Shown here: positions 32,579-42,912 of the stretch, piece by piece
How positions within the stretch are numbered: position 1 is the first letter of the stretch
Layout: each line of letters begins with the position of its first letter
Source of the DNA: Bacteroidota bacterium
GTDB lineage: Bacteria > Bacteroidota > Bacteroidia > Chitinophagales > Chitinophagaceae
Direction: 5' to 3'
NCBI GenBank assembly: GCA_026391455.1
Contig: JAPLEH010000035.1
Span: 124,001 to 188,000, forward strand
DNA: 64,000 nt
Position numbers and translations under genes: made by a program
The notes under the pieces: model-generated
Seen by the model: the letters and a program-made list of their open reading frames with translations, nothing else
What the model was told of the DNA's origin: nothing
Database searches by the model: none

Positions 32579-35500
32579 ATGAGAAAATTACTTTTATTGC
32601 CTCTTTTATTTTCGTTTGCCGTTGTAATGGCACAAAAAAATAAACCGGTGGCCACGCCTCCTGTTCCGGATTCAGATTCTGCAATCATGTCCAAAGTAAA
32701 ATATCGTCTCGTTGGTCCCTGGCGGGGTGGGCGAAGCGGCGCCGTGGCAGGAAGTTATAAGAGCAGGAATACCTTTTATTTCGGTGGTACCGGCGGTGGC
32801 GTTTGGAAAAGTATGGATGGGGGAAACAACTGGAAGAATGTTTCGGATAAATACTTTGGCAGCACTATTGGTGCAGTGGCCGTTGCGCCATCCGATGAGA
32901 GTGTGGTGTATGCAGGGGAAGGTGAGAATACCATGCGGGGTAATGTAAGTGAAGGGCTCGGTGGTATATGGCGTAGTGAAGATGCGGGCAAAAGCTGGAA
33001 GAATATCGGATTGAAAGATGCCAGACATATCATTCGGATTATCATTCATCCGCGCAATCCCGATATCATATGGGTGGCAGCCATGGGTCATTTGTTTGGA
33101 CCCAATGAAGAACGAGGTGTATACAAAACTACTGATGGCGGCAAGAGTTGGAAACGGACATTATATGTAAACAATCAGACCGGCTGCAGCGATCTGGTAA
33201 TGGAACCCGGCAATCCATCGGTAATGTATGCGGGCACCTGGCGAGTGATTCGCACACCTTATTCGCTCGAAAGTGGCGGGGATGGAAGTGGATTGTGGAA
33301 GAGTACCGATGGTGGCGAAACATGGATGAATATTTCTGCCCGTAAAGGGTTACCCAAAGGTACCTGGGGCATTGTGGGAGTCGCTGTGGCTCCATCCAAC
33401 ACCGATAAGATCTATGCGATTATTGAAAATGAAAAAGGTGGTTTGTATGCCAGTGCTGATGGGGGAGAAACCTGGACCCTGCAAAGCAATGATAATAATA
33501 TCCGCCAGCGGGCCTGGTATTATACCAAAGTATTTGTGGATCCGAAAAATGAGAATAAAGTGTATTGTCCCAATGTAGGTTTTATGATCAGTGCCGATGG
33601 CGGGAAAACATTCCGGGGCATTAATACACCACATGGGGACCATCACGATCTGTGGATCGATCCGGAAGATGGCAACCGGATGATCGTGGCCGATGATGGT
33701 GGCGCGCAGATCAGCTTCGATGGCGGTGGCAACTGGAGCACTTATATGAATCAGCCCACGTCTCAGATATACCGTGTATCAGCCGACAATTCATTTCCGT
33801 ATCGCATACTGGGTGCGCAACAGGATAACAGCACGCTGCGTATCCGGCACCGCACCTATGGTGCTGCAATTACTGACCGGGATTGGGAAGTAACGGCAGG
33901 CAACGAGAGTGGTTATGTAGTGGCCGATCCGCTCAATCCGGATATTGTTTATGGGGGTAACTATGGTGGATATTTATCGCGGCTTGATCATAAAACCGGT
34001 GAGAACCGTGCCATCAGTGTATGGCCCGACAACCCGATGGGTGCGGGTGCCGATGTTTTGAAGTACCGCTTTCAATGGAATTTTCCGATCTTCTTTTCTC
34101 CGCATAATCCCAAACGATTATATACCGCCGGTAATCATTTATTCGTAACAGAAAATGAAGGAGCCAGTTGGCAACAAATATCTCCGGATCTTACCACCAA
34201 TGATAAATCCAAACAGGGACCCAGCGGCGGACCCATTACCAAGGATAACACATCCGTAGAATACTATTGCACCATTTTTACCGCTGCCGAAAGTGTATTG
34301 GAAAAAGATTTGTTGTGGACCGGCAGTGATGATGGTCTTGTATACGTAAGCCGCGACGGTGGAAAGAACTGGGAGAATGTAACACCCAAAGATTGCCCCA
34401 AAGCCATGATGTGGAATTGTGTGGAAACAGGACTTTTCAAAAAAGGGGTGGCCTATATGACAGGCACCCGCTATAAGAGTGATGATTTTGCTCCGTATAT
34501 CTATAAAACCGAAGATTATGGTAAAACATGGAAGCTGATTGTCAATGGAATCAATCGTTCACATTTTACCCGAGCCATGCGTGCCGATCCGGTACGGGAA
34601 GGGTTATTATATGCAGGTACTGAATACGGCATGTATATCAGTTATGATGACGGAACCAATTGGAAAAAATTCCAACTCAATCTTCCGGAAGTACCCATTA
34701 CTGATCTGATGATCAAGGATAATGACCTGATTGTGGCCACACAGGGCAGAGCCTTGTGGGTACTCGACGATCTGCATATCGTACAACAGCAACAGCCGGG
34801 CATGAAGACTAAAAATTTGTATGTATACAAACCGGAACCAACCTGGCGGATCGCAGGCAATGCATTCGGGGGCAATTTTGGTACGGCACGTAATGCTGGT
34901 GCCAATCCGCCCAATGGAGTGGTGCTTCACTATTACCTGAAAGAGGTAAAAGACAGTACGAAAGTATCCGCCACTATTTTTGATAAAAACAAAAAGAAGA
35001 TCAGGACCTTGGCTACTGATGCAAAAGAAGCGGCTGATAAAATAGATATCAGCAATGGCCTGAACCAGTTTGTATGGAACCTGCGTTATCCTGAGTCAGA
35101 CAAAATGGAAGGCATGATCTTATGGAATGGTGTACCCGGTGGTATACTGGCCCCTCCCGGCGAATACAGTTATAAACTGAAGGCGGGTACGGATTCGGCT
35201 GAAGGAAATTTTGTAGTGAAAGCAGATCCCAATTACAAAATCACAGAGGCTGAATATGAAGAGCAATTTGCCTTCCTCGAAAAAGTAAAAGGAAAGTTTG
35301 ATGAAGTACAAAAGGCCATTAAAGATATCCGCGCCTTACGGACACAAATGAATGAGTTTGTGGCCAGGCATCCAAAAGATTCGGTCAAAGAAATTAAAAC
35401 AATGACCGACAGCCTGGGGAAAGAACTGACGGCTATAGAAGAAAAATTGTATCAGACAAAAGCCAAAAGCGGTCAGGATGTATTGAATTATCCGATTCGC

Positions 35501-35722
35501 CTCAATGATAAACTGAGTGGATTATTTGATGCGGCCAACAGCGGGAATATGGCCCCGAGTAAGCAGGCCCGCGATGTATTTGCAGACCTCGCTGCACAAT
35601 GTGATGAACAATTGACTAAACTGAAGGCGATCAGGGAAGAAGGTATTGGAAAACTCAATCAACTGATACGGGAGAAAGCTGTGCCGGTGATCGGGTTGAA
35701 AAAAGAGGAAAAAGTGGAGTAA
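32579..35722 (+). CDS. Secreted Asp-box (BNR/VPS10-like) beta-propeller protein
   Basis: A 1047-residue exported protein. The ATG at 32579 gives a signal peptide ending VVMAQ; the longer frame from 32423 lacks one. Residues about 35-750 carry at least eleven Asp-box repeats (for example SMDGGNNW, STDGGETW, SRDGGKNW, TEDYGKTW), indicating sortilin/VPS10-like beta-propellers. The C-terminal region (about 800-1047) has a beta sandwich and a helical coiled-coil part (EEQFAFLEKVKGKFDEVQKAIKD in outline). Such proteins are often called glycosyl hydrolases in annotation, but no catalytic residues are evident. No T9SS sorting domain is obvious at the C-terminus. Confidence 0.9.
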   Translation: MRKLLLLPLLFSFAVVMAQKNKPVATPPVPDSDSAIMSKVKYRLVGPWRGGRSGAVAGSYKSRNTFYFGGTGGGVWKSMDGGNNWKNVSDKYFGSTIGAVAVAPSDESVVYAGEGENTMRGNVSEGLGGIWRSEDAGKSWKNIGLKDARHIIRIIIHPRNPDIIWVAAMGHLFGPNEERGVYKTTDGGKSWKRTLYVNNQTGCSDLVMEPGNPSVMYAGTWRVIRTPYSLESGGDGSGLWKSTDGGETWMNISARKGLPKGTWGIVGVAVAPSNTDKIYAIIENEKGGLYASADGGETWTLQSNDNNIRQRAWYYTKVFVDPKNENKVYCPNVGFMISADGGKTFRGINTPHGDHHDLWIDPEDGNRMIVADDGGAQISFDGGGNWSTYMNQPTSQIYRVSADNSFPYRILGAQQDNSTLRIRHRTYGAAITDRDWEVTAGNESGYVVADPLNPDIVYGGNYGGYLSRLDHKTGENRAISVWPDNPMGAGADVLKYRFQWNFPIFFSPHNPKRLYTAGNHLFVTENEGASWQQISPDLTTNDKSKQGPSGGPITKDNTSVEYYCTIFTAAESVLEKDLLWTGSDDGLVYVSRDGGKNWENVTPKDCPKAMMWNCVETGLFKKGVAYMTGTRYKSDDFAPYIYKTEDYGKTWKLIVNGINRSHFTRAMRADPVREGLLYAGTEYGMYISYDDGTNWKKFQLNLPEVPITDLMIKDNDLIVATQGRALWVLDDLHIVQQQQPGMKTKNLYVYKPEPTWRIAGNAFGGNFGTARNAGANPPNGVVLHYYLKEVKDSTKVSATIFDKNKKKIRTLATDAKEAADKIDISNGLNQFVWNLRYPESDKMEGMILWNGVPGGILAPPGEYSYKLKAGTDSAEGNFVVKADPNYKITEAEYEEQFAFLEKVKGKFDEVQKAIKDIRALRTQMNEFVARHPKDSVKEIKTMTDSLGKELTAIEEKLYQTKAKSGQDVLNYPIRLNDKLSGLFDAANSGNMAPSKQARDVFADLAAQCDEQLTKLKAIREEGIGKLNQLIREKAVPVIGLKKEEKVE

Positions 35723-35813
35723 TAACCGGGACCGAAGATGACCTGTCTCCTTGAAAAAATGGAAGATTTTTTATTTTGTTGAACCAAAATAATGGGCATT
35801 CTGTTTTACAGGT

Positions 35814-36497
35814 ATGCGATTAATAGTCTTAATACTGTTGATTGTTGCCGGGCAAGAAGCTTTTACGCAACCAATCAAATTGATACTGAAAAATGGGAAG
35901 GTGATTGAAACCAGTTCGGTCGTTTTTACCGAGTCTTTTTCGGGCAAACGTAGCCGAGCTGTAACAGATAGTCAGACAATCGGACTCGACAGTGTGGTTT
36001 GCCTGGAAAATGCGTTCGCCAAATTTGAAGTCAGATCATTCCGGCAAAGAGTGGTGGTGGCCCGGGTGATCGAAGCCGGTGCGGTGAATCTGTATGATTT
36101 TCCGAATATCCGCCGTGAAAATGCGAAATACTATTCGCGTATCCATGCTACCCGTCTTTGTTACCGGCTCGAAGGCGATTCCGTTTTAAAGCCACTTCGG
36201 CGAAAGGATTTCAAGAATATTTTTTCTTCTTCTTTTGCGGCCTCGTATCCCACTTTTATAAAAACGCGCAATCAATATGCCCGGCTCAATCTATTGTACC
36301 TGAGCTCGCTGATCATGCTCACGGGTGGTGAACTGGCAGTAGGATCGTTACAGGGAGGCAGTTCGGCTGTATTGTATGCGTATACCGCTGTGTCTGTCGG
36401 TGGGCTGGTATATGTGCTTGCCACCCGGCAGAAAACATTACGAAAAGTGCGCACGCTGGTGGCTGCCTATAATGCGGGGGTAAAAAATGGTAAATAA
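35814..36497 (+). CDS. Exported protein of unknown function with C-terminal membrane helices
   Basis: A 227-residue protein with a signal peptide (MRLIVLILLIVAGQEAFTQ), a beta-rich middle (LILKNGKVIETSSVVF) and two hydrophobic segments near residues 165-205 (LLYLSSLIMLTGGELAVG, YTAVSVGGLVYVLA). I do not recognise the family. It lies 91 bases after the Asp-box gene on the same strand and converges on the desaturase gene with a 2-base gap. Confidence 0.72.
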   Translation: MRLIVLILLIVAGQEAFTQPIKLILKNGKVIETSSVVFTESFSGKRSRAVTDSQTIGLDSVVCLENAFAKFEVRSFRQRVVVARVIEAGAVNLYDFPNIRRENAKYYSRIHATRLCYRLEGDSVLKPLRRKDFKNIFSSSFAASYPTFIKTRNQYARLNLLYLSSLIMLTGGELAVGSLQGGSSAVLYAYTAVSVGGLVYVLATRQKTLRKVRTLVAAYNAGVKNGK

Positions 36498-36499
36498 TT

Positions 36500-37543
36500 T
36501 TATTGCAACCCGGGCTTGTACTTCTTCGTACGTTCCTTCATGATGGCAATGGCTTCTTCTTTACTGCTGAACATATTATTTACATTCACCAGATTGTCGG
36601 CCAGTTTATCATAGCGTTTGGTCATCAGCCAGATAAAAATGTGGAGATAATGTATGCCGTCGAAGATCAGTACTTTTTGTTCGGCCAGTTTATCCTTTAT
36701 TTTTAAAAACTCTCCGGGAATTTCTGTATAGTGCATGGCGGGACGTACATGGTGGATGGCATGATAACCATCGTTCCAGCACATTTGATTATATGGCGTG
36801 TTAATACAATTAATTGTATTGTCTTCCAGATCATCCATATTTACAAACGCATGTTGTGCCCAGTTGCCCAGCATCATCACCACTCTTGCAAATACAAAAG
36901 GAATAATGAATATCATTAATGTGGCCTGCAGGTTTACAAAACACATGCCGATACAAAACAGGTAGAAAGACATTTCGCCATAAGTAAGGCGCATATAAAA
37001 CTTCTTTCTTTTGCGGCTGAAGAAATACATGAATGTATCTGTGAAGCCAAGGATAAGGAACCTGCCCACATAGGCCAGAAAACCCCGGAGACTGTCGCGC
37101 TGATAAGGTAATGTGCTGCTGGCATCGTCTATCATATTATTTTCCACGTGGTGCATCCCCATGTGATGGGCAAAATATGTTTCGGGAGTATGACCGAAAA
37201 AAGGACATACAAACCAGATGGTATAATGAAAGAGCCAGGTATAAGGTTTCTTAAACAGTTTACGGTGGCAGATACAATGCAACATCAACCCGAAGCGGCC
37301 TTTGAAATACATCTGTGATACATAGAAATAGGGAATATAGGCCAGCCACCAATACCATCCTTGCAGCAAAGGGGTGTACAGGATAATAGCGGTGGGTATT
37401 ACCAGTATGTGAATGGCCGTAAGCAGATGAATGAACGGAAGGTCTCTTTTATCGTTGATATATTTAAGCCAGAAACGTTCGTAGGCGGAAAAGCTTGGGG
37501 GTTCTGTATAAACGGGATCTGTTATTACTGTCAGTGCCTTCAT
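36500..37543 (-). CDS. Membrane fatty acid desaturase
   Basis: A 347-residue integral-membrane di-iron desaturase. The three histidine boxes are present: HCICHRK, HHMGMHHVENN (after YFAHHMG) and HAIHHVRPAMHYTE near the C-terminus, with four membrane helices between. It introduces a double bond into acyl chains; the position cannot be read from sequence. It stands alone. Confidence 0.88.
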   Translation of the reverse strand: MKALTVITDPVYTEPPSFSAYERFWLKYINDKRDLPFIHLLTAIHILVIPTAIILYTPLLQGWYWWLAYIPYFYVSQMYFKGRFGLMLHCICHRKLFKKPYTWLFHYTIWFVCPFFGHTPETYFAHHMGMHHVENNMIDDASSTLPYQRDSLRGFLAYVGRFLILGFTDTFMYFFSRKRKKFYMRLTYGEMSFYLFCIGMCFVNLQATLMIFIIPFVFARVVMMLGNWAQHAFVNMDDLEDNTINCINTPYNQMCWNDGYHAIHHVRPAMHYTEIPGEFLKIKDKLAEQKVLIFDGIHYLHIFIWLMTKRYDKLADNLVNVNNMFSSKEEAIAIMKERTKKYKPGLQ

Positions 37544-37730
37544 GCAAGATTAAATAAATTATATATATACTTTTCTGAGCTGGTTTTTTACCACCATTGC
37601 GGATCAAATCGTTGGTTTTCAGGGAAAACAGGTTATGGTAAGGGCCTAAAAGTACATTATTATCGCTAATTACCTCATAATTGTTTCAGCAGTAAAGGCA
37701 TGATATTGGTCAGTTGATTAAACAGTTCAG

Positions 37731-39176
37731 TTACATCTTAAGATCCGGTTTAATATCACGCACACCCGTGGTGGCACCGCCATTGAGCGTGAGGTCTACC
37801 GGCTTGTTTTTTTGCCATGCTCCTCTGGTAAAATCGGGTATATCCACCGTGCGTGATTTTTTGGCTACGGATCGCTGGCTCAGCGGCACGAGGCAACTCC
37901 AGGCTGCTGCATCATATACATCCTGATCGAGCGGCAGACCATTGCGCAGACAATCAATAAGGCGCCAGTCCATAATGAAATCCATACCCCCGTGCCCGCC
38001 TACTTCTTTGGCTATTTTACCAATATGATTCACGATGGGAGGCGAGTATTTTTTATGCAGATCTTCGAGTTCTTCTTTTTTTATCCAGCTATGTCCGAAG
38101 GCCACCCGTTCGGGGCCGGGCCATTTTTGCGCAGCCCCTTTGGTACCACTCACCAGATGTATGCGTGAGTAAGGCCGTATAGTGCTTACATCGTGCTGCA
38201 CCATGATCGTTTTGCCGAGGGCTGAACGAATCAGAGTGGTATTCATATTGCCCCGGTAAGGCTGATCGGCATAGGGTTTAAAGAAATCATCTTTTTCAGC
38301 CAGTTTTTTGGCCATGGCATTCATGGTAAAATCATTGGTGCTCATGCTTACCAGGTGATCGAATTTATCGCCCCGGTTTATATTCATACATTGGGCAATG
38401 GGTCCCAGTCCGTGCGTGGGGTAGAGATTGCCATTGTGCCCGATATTCTCTTTGAGGCGCCACATATCTGCATAGGCATTCTTATTAAAAAGCCAGTCTT
38501 TGGTCAGGTCGTGAATATAAGCACCCTCTGCATGCACGATCTCACCCAGCATTCCCTGTCTGGCCATATTGAGTGTGAGCAGTTCAAAAAAATCATAACA
38601 GCAATTTTCCAGCATCATGCAATGCTTTCTTGTTTTTTCTGATGTTTCCACGAGTTGCCAGCACTCTTCCAGTGTTTTGGCCGCCGCTACTTCCGTGGCA
38701 GCATGTTTACCATTGAGCATGGCCCTCACTGCAATAGGCGTATGCAGGTGCCAGGGTGTGGGAGTATATACCAGATCAATATCCGGGCTGTCGCAAAGAG
38801 CTTTCCAGCCTTCTTCGCCTGAAAATTCTTTGGCCCGGGGCCGCTTCATTTTCTCCAATGTTTTTTGGGAGGCCGCTACCCGGTCGGGGTATTTATCGCA
38901 AAGGGCTACTATTTCAATGCCATCGATATAACTCAGCCTTTCCACTGCTTCAGAGCCCCGCTGGCCAAGGCCAATCACCCCGATGCGTACGGTTTCAATT
39001 TTGGGGGCTGCATATCCGCACATATTGAATTGCTGACTGCTTTGCACCCGTACATCGGATTGATTCATTTCATCGTCCGAGGTACCGGTAAGTTTTGCCA
39101 ATGCCGGAAGACCGGCGGCAAGTGCGCCACTGCCCACTGCAATATTTTTCAGGAAATGTCTGCGGTTTGAGCTCAT
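37731..39176 (-). CDS. Tat-exported Gfo/Idh/MocA family oxidoreductase
   Basis: A 481-residue protein. The N-terminus (SSNRRHFLKNIAVGSGALAAG) is a twin-arginine signal, so the enzyme is exported folded with its NAD(P) cofactor. The Rossmann motif IGVIGLGQRGSEAV follows, then DLVYTPTPWHLH, EVAAAKTLEE and a C-terminal alpha/beta domain. Exported members act on sugars; some are NAD-dependent glycosidases (GH109-like). GH109 contains a similar HXXGGH-type region; here KEVGGHGGMDF is visible. Substrate unknown. Confidence 0.87.
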   Translation of the reverse strand: MSSNRRHFLKNIAVGSGALAAGLPALAKLTGTSDDEMNQSDVRVQSSQQFNMCGYAAPKIETVRIGVIGLGQRGSEAVERLSYIDGIEIVALCDKYPDRVAASQKTLEKMKRPRAKEFSGEEGWKALCDSPDIDLVYTPTPWHLHTPIAVRAMLNGKHAATEVAAAKTLEECWQLVETSEKTRKHCMMLENCCYDFFELLTLNMARQGMLGEIVHAEGAYIHDLTKDWLFNKNAYADMWRLKENIGHNGNLYPTHGLGPIAQCMNINRGDKFDHLVSMSTNDFTMNAMAKKLAEKDDFFKPYADQPYRGNMNTTLIRSALGKTIMVQHDVSTIRPYSRIHLVSGTKGAAQKWPGPERVAFGHSWIKKEELEDLHKKYSPPIVNHIGKIAKEVGGHGGMDFIMDWRLIDCLRNGLPLDQDVYDAAAWSCLVPLSQRSVAKKSRTVDIPDFTRGAWQKNKPVDLTLNGGATTGVRDIKPDLKM

Positions 39177-39264
39177 ATGAATCCGTATTTAATGATTGCA
39201 ATATCTGTAAAATAAGGTCATCACGAACAGCAGAGCAAAATATCAGGCAATCGGTTGTCTGTCA

Positions 39265-41529
39265 TTAAAGGTTTAGCCAGTAATTGAGCTTAAAAACAAA
39301 TGACCGGTTCTTGTTTTTCAGGAGCGGGTCGCTGAAATAATTATCCGTGTATACCAGAAAAAGATCACTGGCCGGTTTATACCTCCACTGCAGGCGGCTG
39401 TTGATATTAATATTATTCCGTTGCGTATTGTATTGTATGAAAGTGGTCCAGAACAGATTATTCGAAAAATTGATCTCCACCCGGGGTGCCAGCAGGAAGA
39501 AATTCTCTTTGCCATATACACCAGGGAATCGGAGACGGTAATATTCCGCATTCATTTCAATGGTAAGCCAGGGCTGGCTCCGAAATATCGCCGAACCGGT
39601 AAGCTCGAGGTAATTGCCCGAAAAATAGTTGCCCGCAGTGATGCCACCTTCAAAAGAGAATTTCTTGCGTATATCTGTTTGGTAATTTACAGAAAACTGA
39701 TTGTACCTGTACCGGGCGGGGGGCAAAGGGACACCATCTGTAAAGGAAGTGTGGTATTGCAGATGTGTGGTGTTGAATGTATAACCTGCTTCGATACTGG
39801 CCGTATTTTTAAACTGCATGGTGTATCCCAGTTCATGACTCGCTTCATTGGGTGTATTGTCCGGATTGAATACCAGAAAATTTTCCAGGCTGAAGCTGTG
39901 CTGATTGATGATTCCTTTTTTCGGATAAAGCGTGTACTGATTATTATTGAAAAATTGTTTAAAGCCAAGCCGTATCACTGTATCACGCAGCGCGTCATAA
40001 TTTTCAATACGCTCTACAAAGCCAATATCTGTAAAGTAATTGGTACCTACATTGTCATAATCAATGAATGAGGTCAGCGATCTTCCAAAATAACCTCCGC
40101 CGCCATTGAGAAAAAGATTGTCTTTGGAGCGTCCGGGCTTATGCGATGTATGAAAGCCCAGCCATCCCTGCCATTCACCTTCCTGATTTACATAATAAAA
40201 TTCTCCACCTGCATTACGTCCGTATTCATCGAGGGGGTCGGTCAGTTTATTCTTTTCATCAAAGAATCCCTGCCGGTTGAAAAAATAAGCTTTAAACGTA
40301 GTGCGTTTCAGCATTTGCTGCTGTACCGTTAGCGCAGTATAGTTTTGGCCGGCATAATTATCGGTGGCTTTGGTTTGCATGGTCATTAAGCCCACGCGGG
40401 TACGGGAAGCAATATTGCCCGTTACCCTTGCACCAGCAAGGATAGGAATGGGATTGCCATCCGGATCGAGACCGATACGCCTCGAGTAAAATGGCCGGAT
40501 CGGAGGTATGCCATATTCAGAAAAGAGATCGCTGTTTTCCAAAAAGAAGTTCCTTCGTTCCGGAAAGAAAATACTGAACCGGGAAAGATTGGTCACTTGC
40601 CGGTCCACTTCCACTTGTGAAAAATCGGGATTCACCGTCAGGTCGAGATTCAGGGATGAAGTCAATGCCACTTTCGCATCAAAGCCTGCGTCGAGGGATC
40701 CATTGGTGGAAATGCCATCTTCTTTGTTTTGCTGAATATTACCTGTGAAGTAGGGAATCAGGGATATGTTACTGCCCGGGCTGGGGGGTGTTTGATCCCA
40801 ATGCAGCGCCCCCAAATAGCCAAGGTCTACAGATGCAAAATTGAGTGGAATTCTCGTCCAGGTCTGAATTTCATTCAGCTTCCGGTCGCTGCGGATAAAA
40901 TTGATACCCCATATGGTATTGTCTTTGTTGTAACGGAGTGTTTTGAAAGGAATGGCCATTTCTACTGTATAATGGTCGGTATATCTTTTCACTGCCGAGT
41001 ACCACTTATTATCCCAACTGAATGTCAGGTTATCCGGGTTTACGGTGAGGAGGTCATCTGCCTGTACATTAAAAGCCGTTACGGTAAAATAAAAGCCGCT
41101 GGTCTTTTTATTCATGGGGTCGAGCATAATACCTACCCCGTCATTGTCACGGATACGGCTGTCGCGTTTGAGTGACTGACCAATGAGCGGAAGGCTGTCA
41201 TACACCGTAAACCCGGCATAAAAAAACTTATCATCATACAGCACGCGGGCGATCGTTTTGTGAATGCCCTTCACATCATCCCGGGGAAACTTTTGCCAGA
41301 ATTCCGTTGCAGAACCGGCTTCTTGCCAATCCTCTTCGGAAAGATCGCCATCCAGCTTTACCGGGTGAACGGCTTTTTTAATATGTACTTTGTAATTTTC
41401 TTTATACCGCGAAACATCCACGTCCTGTGCTGCTGCACCGGTAGCAATGAAGAGGATGAATACTATTGAAAAAAGTTTTAGCAAAGCAGTTGATCGGATT
41501 GAATGGGGTGCAATATAAAGTGCATTCAA
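39265..41529 (-). CDS. DUF5916 outer membrane protein with CBM9-like N-terminal domain
   Basis: A 754-residue exported protein. The signal peptide ends ATGAAAQ (about residue 35). Residues 45-230 form a CBM9-like domain (HPVKLDGDLSEEDWQ, ARVLYDDKFFYAGFTVYD, VEMAIPFKTLRY), followed by a long DUF5916 beta-barrel-like part with alternating aromatic strands to the C-terminal NYWLNL. FSIFFPERRNFFLEN is a strong family signature. Function is unknown; an outer-membrane role in polymer binding or uptake is inference. The next gene (trmD) is on the same strand but unrelated. Confidence 0.85.
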   Translation of the reverse strand: MNALYIAPHSIRSTALLKLFSIVFILFIATGAAAQDVDVSRYKENYKVHIKKAVHPVKLDGDLSEEDWQEAGSATEFWQKFPRDDVKGIHKTIARVLYDDKFFYAGFTVYDSLPLIGQSLKRDSRIRDNDGVGIMLDPMNKKTSGFYFTVTAFNVQADDLLTVNPDNLTFSWDNKWYSAVKRYTDHYTVEMAIPFKTLRYNKDNTIWGINFIRSDRKLNEIQTWTRIPLNFASVDLGYLGALHWDQTPPSPGSNISLIPYFTGNIQQNKEDGISTNGSLDAGFDAKVALTSSLNLDLTVNPDFSQVEVDRQVTNLSRFSIFFPERRNFFLENSDLFSEYGIPPIRPFYSRRIGLDPDGNPIPILAGARVTGNIASRTRVGLMTMQTKATDNYAGQNYTALTVQQQMLKRTTFKAYFFNRQGFFDEKNKLTDPLDEYGRNAGGEFYYVNQEGEWQGWLGFHTSHKPGRSKDNLFLNGGGGYFGRSLTSFIDYDNVGTNYFTDIGFVERIENYDALRDTVIRLGFKQFFNNNQYTLYPKKGIINQHSFSLENFLVFNPDNTPNEASHELGYTMQFKNTASIEAGYTFNTTHLQYHTSFTDGVPLPPARYRYNQFSVNYQTDIRKKFSFEGGITAGNYFSGNYLELTGSAIFRSQPWLTIEMNAEYYRLRFPGVYGKENFFLLAPRVEINFSNNLFWTTFIQYNTQRNNININSRLQWRYKPASDLFLVYTDNYFSDPLLKNKNRSFVFKLNYWLNL

Positions 41530-41589
41530 AAAGACCGGGAGGCCCGGATGATTTTTTTGATAAACGGTAAGCCTGGCGAATCGAAATCC

Positions 41590-42270
41590 TTATTCATCAT
41601 CCAGCAGATCGGGTCTCCTTTCTTTGGTACGGATATAGGATTGCTCCTGCCGCCATTCTTCGATTTTGCGGTGGTCACCACTCATGAGAATATCGGGAAC
41701 CTTCCATCCGCGAAAATCAACGGGCCGGGTATACACCGGTGGAGCCAGCAGGTTGTCCTGAAAAGAATCCGTAAGTGCCGATGTCTCATCATTCAATACG
41801 CCGGGAAGTAGGCGTCCTATTGCATCTACGAGTATGGCAGCAGGCAGTTCGCCTCCGCTGAGTACATAGTCACCAATAGAAATCTCTTTGGTTACAAATT
41901 GCTCCCGTATCCGCTCATCAATGCCTTTGTAATGCCCACAGATCAGCAGCAGGTTTTCTTTGAGGGAAAGACTGTTTGCTGTTTTCTGATTGAAATTTTC
42001 GCCGTCCGGTGTAAGGAAAATGATCTCATCAAATTGGCGCAGCCCAGAAAGTTCTTCAATGGCTTTGGTAAGGGGCTCACACATCATTACCATGCCTGCA
42101 CCTCCGCCGTACTGGTAATCATCCACCATGCCGTATTCGTTTACAGCCCATTTACGAAGCTGGTGTACCTGTACGGTGAGCAGTCCCTTCTCCTGGGCAC
42201 GTTTCATAATGCTGTGTTGAAAAGGGCTCTCCAGCAACTCGGGTATTACGGTGAGAATGTCTATATGCAT
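41590..42270 (-). CDS. trmD: tRNA (guanine-N1-)-methyltransferase TrmD
   Basis: A 226-residue SPOUT-class enzyme that methylates G37 of tRNAs, preventing frameshifts. [15 protein letters not shown] and the trefoil-knot SAM site [12 protein letters not shown] and [14 protein letters not shown] are intact, and the C-terminal domain is standard. The usual neighbours rpsP, rimM and rplS are absent. A small lipoprotein gene lies 22 codon-length bases upstream in the same direction. Confidence 0.97.
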   Translation of the reverse strand: MHIDILTVIPELLESPFQHSIMKRAQEKGLLTVQVHQLRKWAVNEYGMVDDYQYGGGAGMVMMCEPLTKAIEELSGLRQFDEIIFLTPDGENFNQKTANSLSLKENLLLICGHYKGIDERIREQFVTKEISIGDYVLSGGELPAAILVDAIGRLLPGVLNDETSALTDSFQDNLLAPPVYTRPVDFRGWKVPDILMSGDHRKIEEWRQEQSYIRTKERRPDLLDDE

Positions 42271-42291
42271 CCGGCAAAGATAACCAAGTGA

Positions 42292-42663
42292 TCAGTTACA
42301 GGATATGTCGGCCGTTTGTCGGGATTCATTCACGGCCTTGTCTTTGGCAATCACCTGTACGCGGTAATTGATACCGGCCGCGGCGGTAAGGCTCTGGTTG
42401 AAATTCATAGTATTACCTGCGGGGTACAGGTGTACATCCATCAGCAGGCTGCCGGTATTGGTATTGGTGACATGGATATGCACTTCGGCTATATAATTGT
42501 TGTCGGTAATAGTGCCGCTAATCGGTATGGTCTGGCCCGGTGTGAATACCTGGCCATTGGCGGGATTGTTGAGTGTAATGGAAGGGGCCTGCGTGTCACT
42601 GGCTGTTTCCGGATCTTTGGAACAGGCCGACAAAATGATCAATACGCAAAGCCATTTCTTCAT
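42292..42663 (-). CDS. Small Ig-like lipoprotein
   Basis: A 123-residue lipoprotein. The signal MKKWLCVLIILSAC has its lipobox at LSAC; an alternative ATG lies two codons upstream. The mature part is one Ig-like/Big domain (APSITLNNPANGQVFTPGQ, IPISGTITDNNYIAEVHIHV). It may bind at the surface; function unknown. It precedes trmD, and upstream lies the candidate structured RNA and its terminator. Confidence 0.78.
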   Translation of the reverse strand: MKKWLCVLIILSACSKDPETASDTQAPSITLNNPANGQVFTPGQTIPISGTITDNNYIAEVHIHVTNTNTGSLLMDVHLYPAGNTMNFNQSLTAAAGINYRVQVIAKDKAVNESRQTADISCN

Positions 42664-42761
42664 AGTCATTTAATATTAAAAGTTTCCGGTGGTATATTAT
42701 TTCAGGAAATTAAAACCCATGCCTGACGAAAGTAGTGTAGCTGGTATAAAGATACAATAAA

Positions 42762-42788
42762 ATGAAAAACCCCCGGAGAACCGGGGGT
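42762..42788 (-). terminator. Orphan intrinsic terminator
   Basis: ACCCCCGG (42769-42776) pairs perfectly with CCGGGGGT (42781-42788) around AGAA, and on the minus strand five T residues follow. No protein gene ends here, which implies a non-coding transcript or a leader terminator. Confidence 0.85.
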
Positions 42789-42912
42789 AGGCATTGAAAC
42801 AAAAACCAACGATAGTCCGCAGGGGACTAAAAGTGTCTTCTGGCACTCTTGGTGTAAAAGTAGAGGGTGGCGATTTGCTGATCCCTGATTTGGGTCAATG
42901 CACTAAGTGATT
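42762..42912 (-). ncRNA. Candidate structured small RNA
   Basis: On the minus strand a closing stem GCATTGA with TCAATGC (plus-strand 42895-42901 and 42791-42797) encloses about 97 bases. Inside are a TAGTCC/GGACTA hairpin (loop GCAGG) and an AAGTGTC/GGCACTCTT hairpin (loop TTCT). The orphan terminator follows two bases later. A weak -7 (CAAATTTG, 42918-42925) would start it near 42912. It could be an independent small RNA, or a leader for the lipoprotein-trmD genes about 100 bases downstream. It does not show the hallmarks of SRP RNA, tmRNA or RNase P. Boundaries are approximate. Confidence 0.45.
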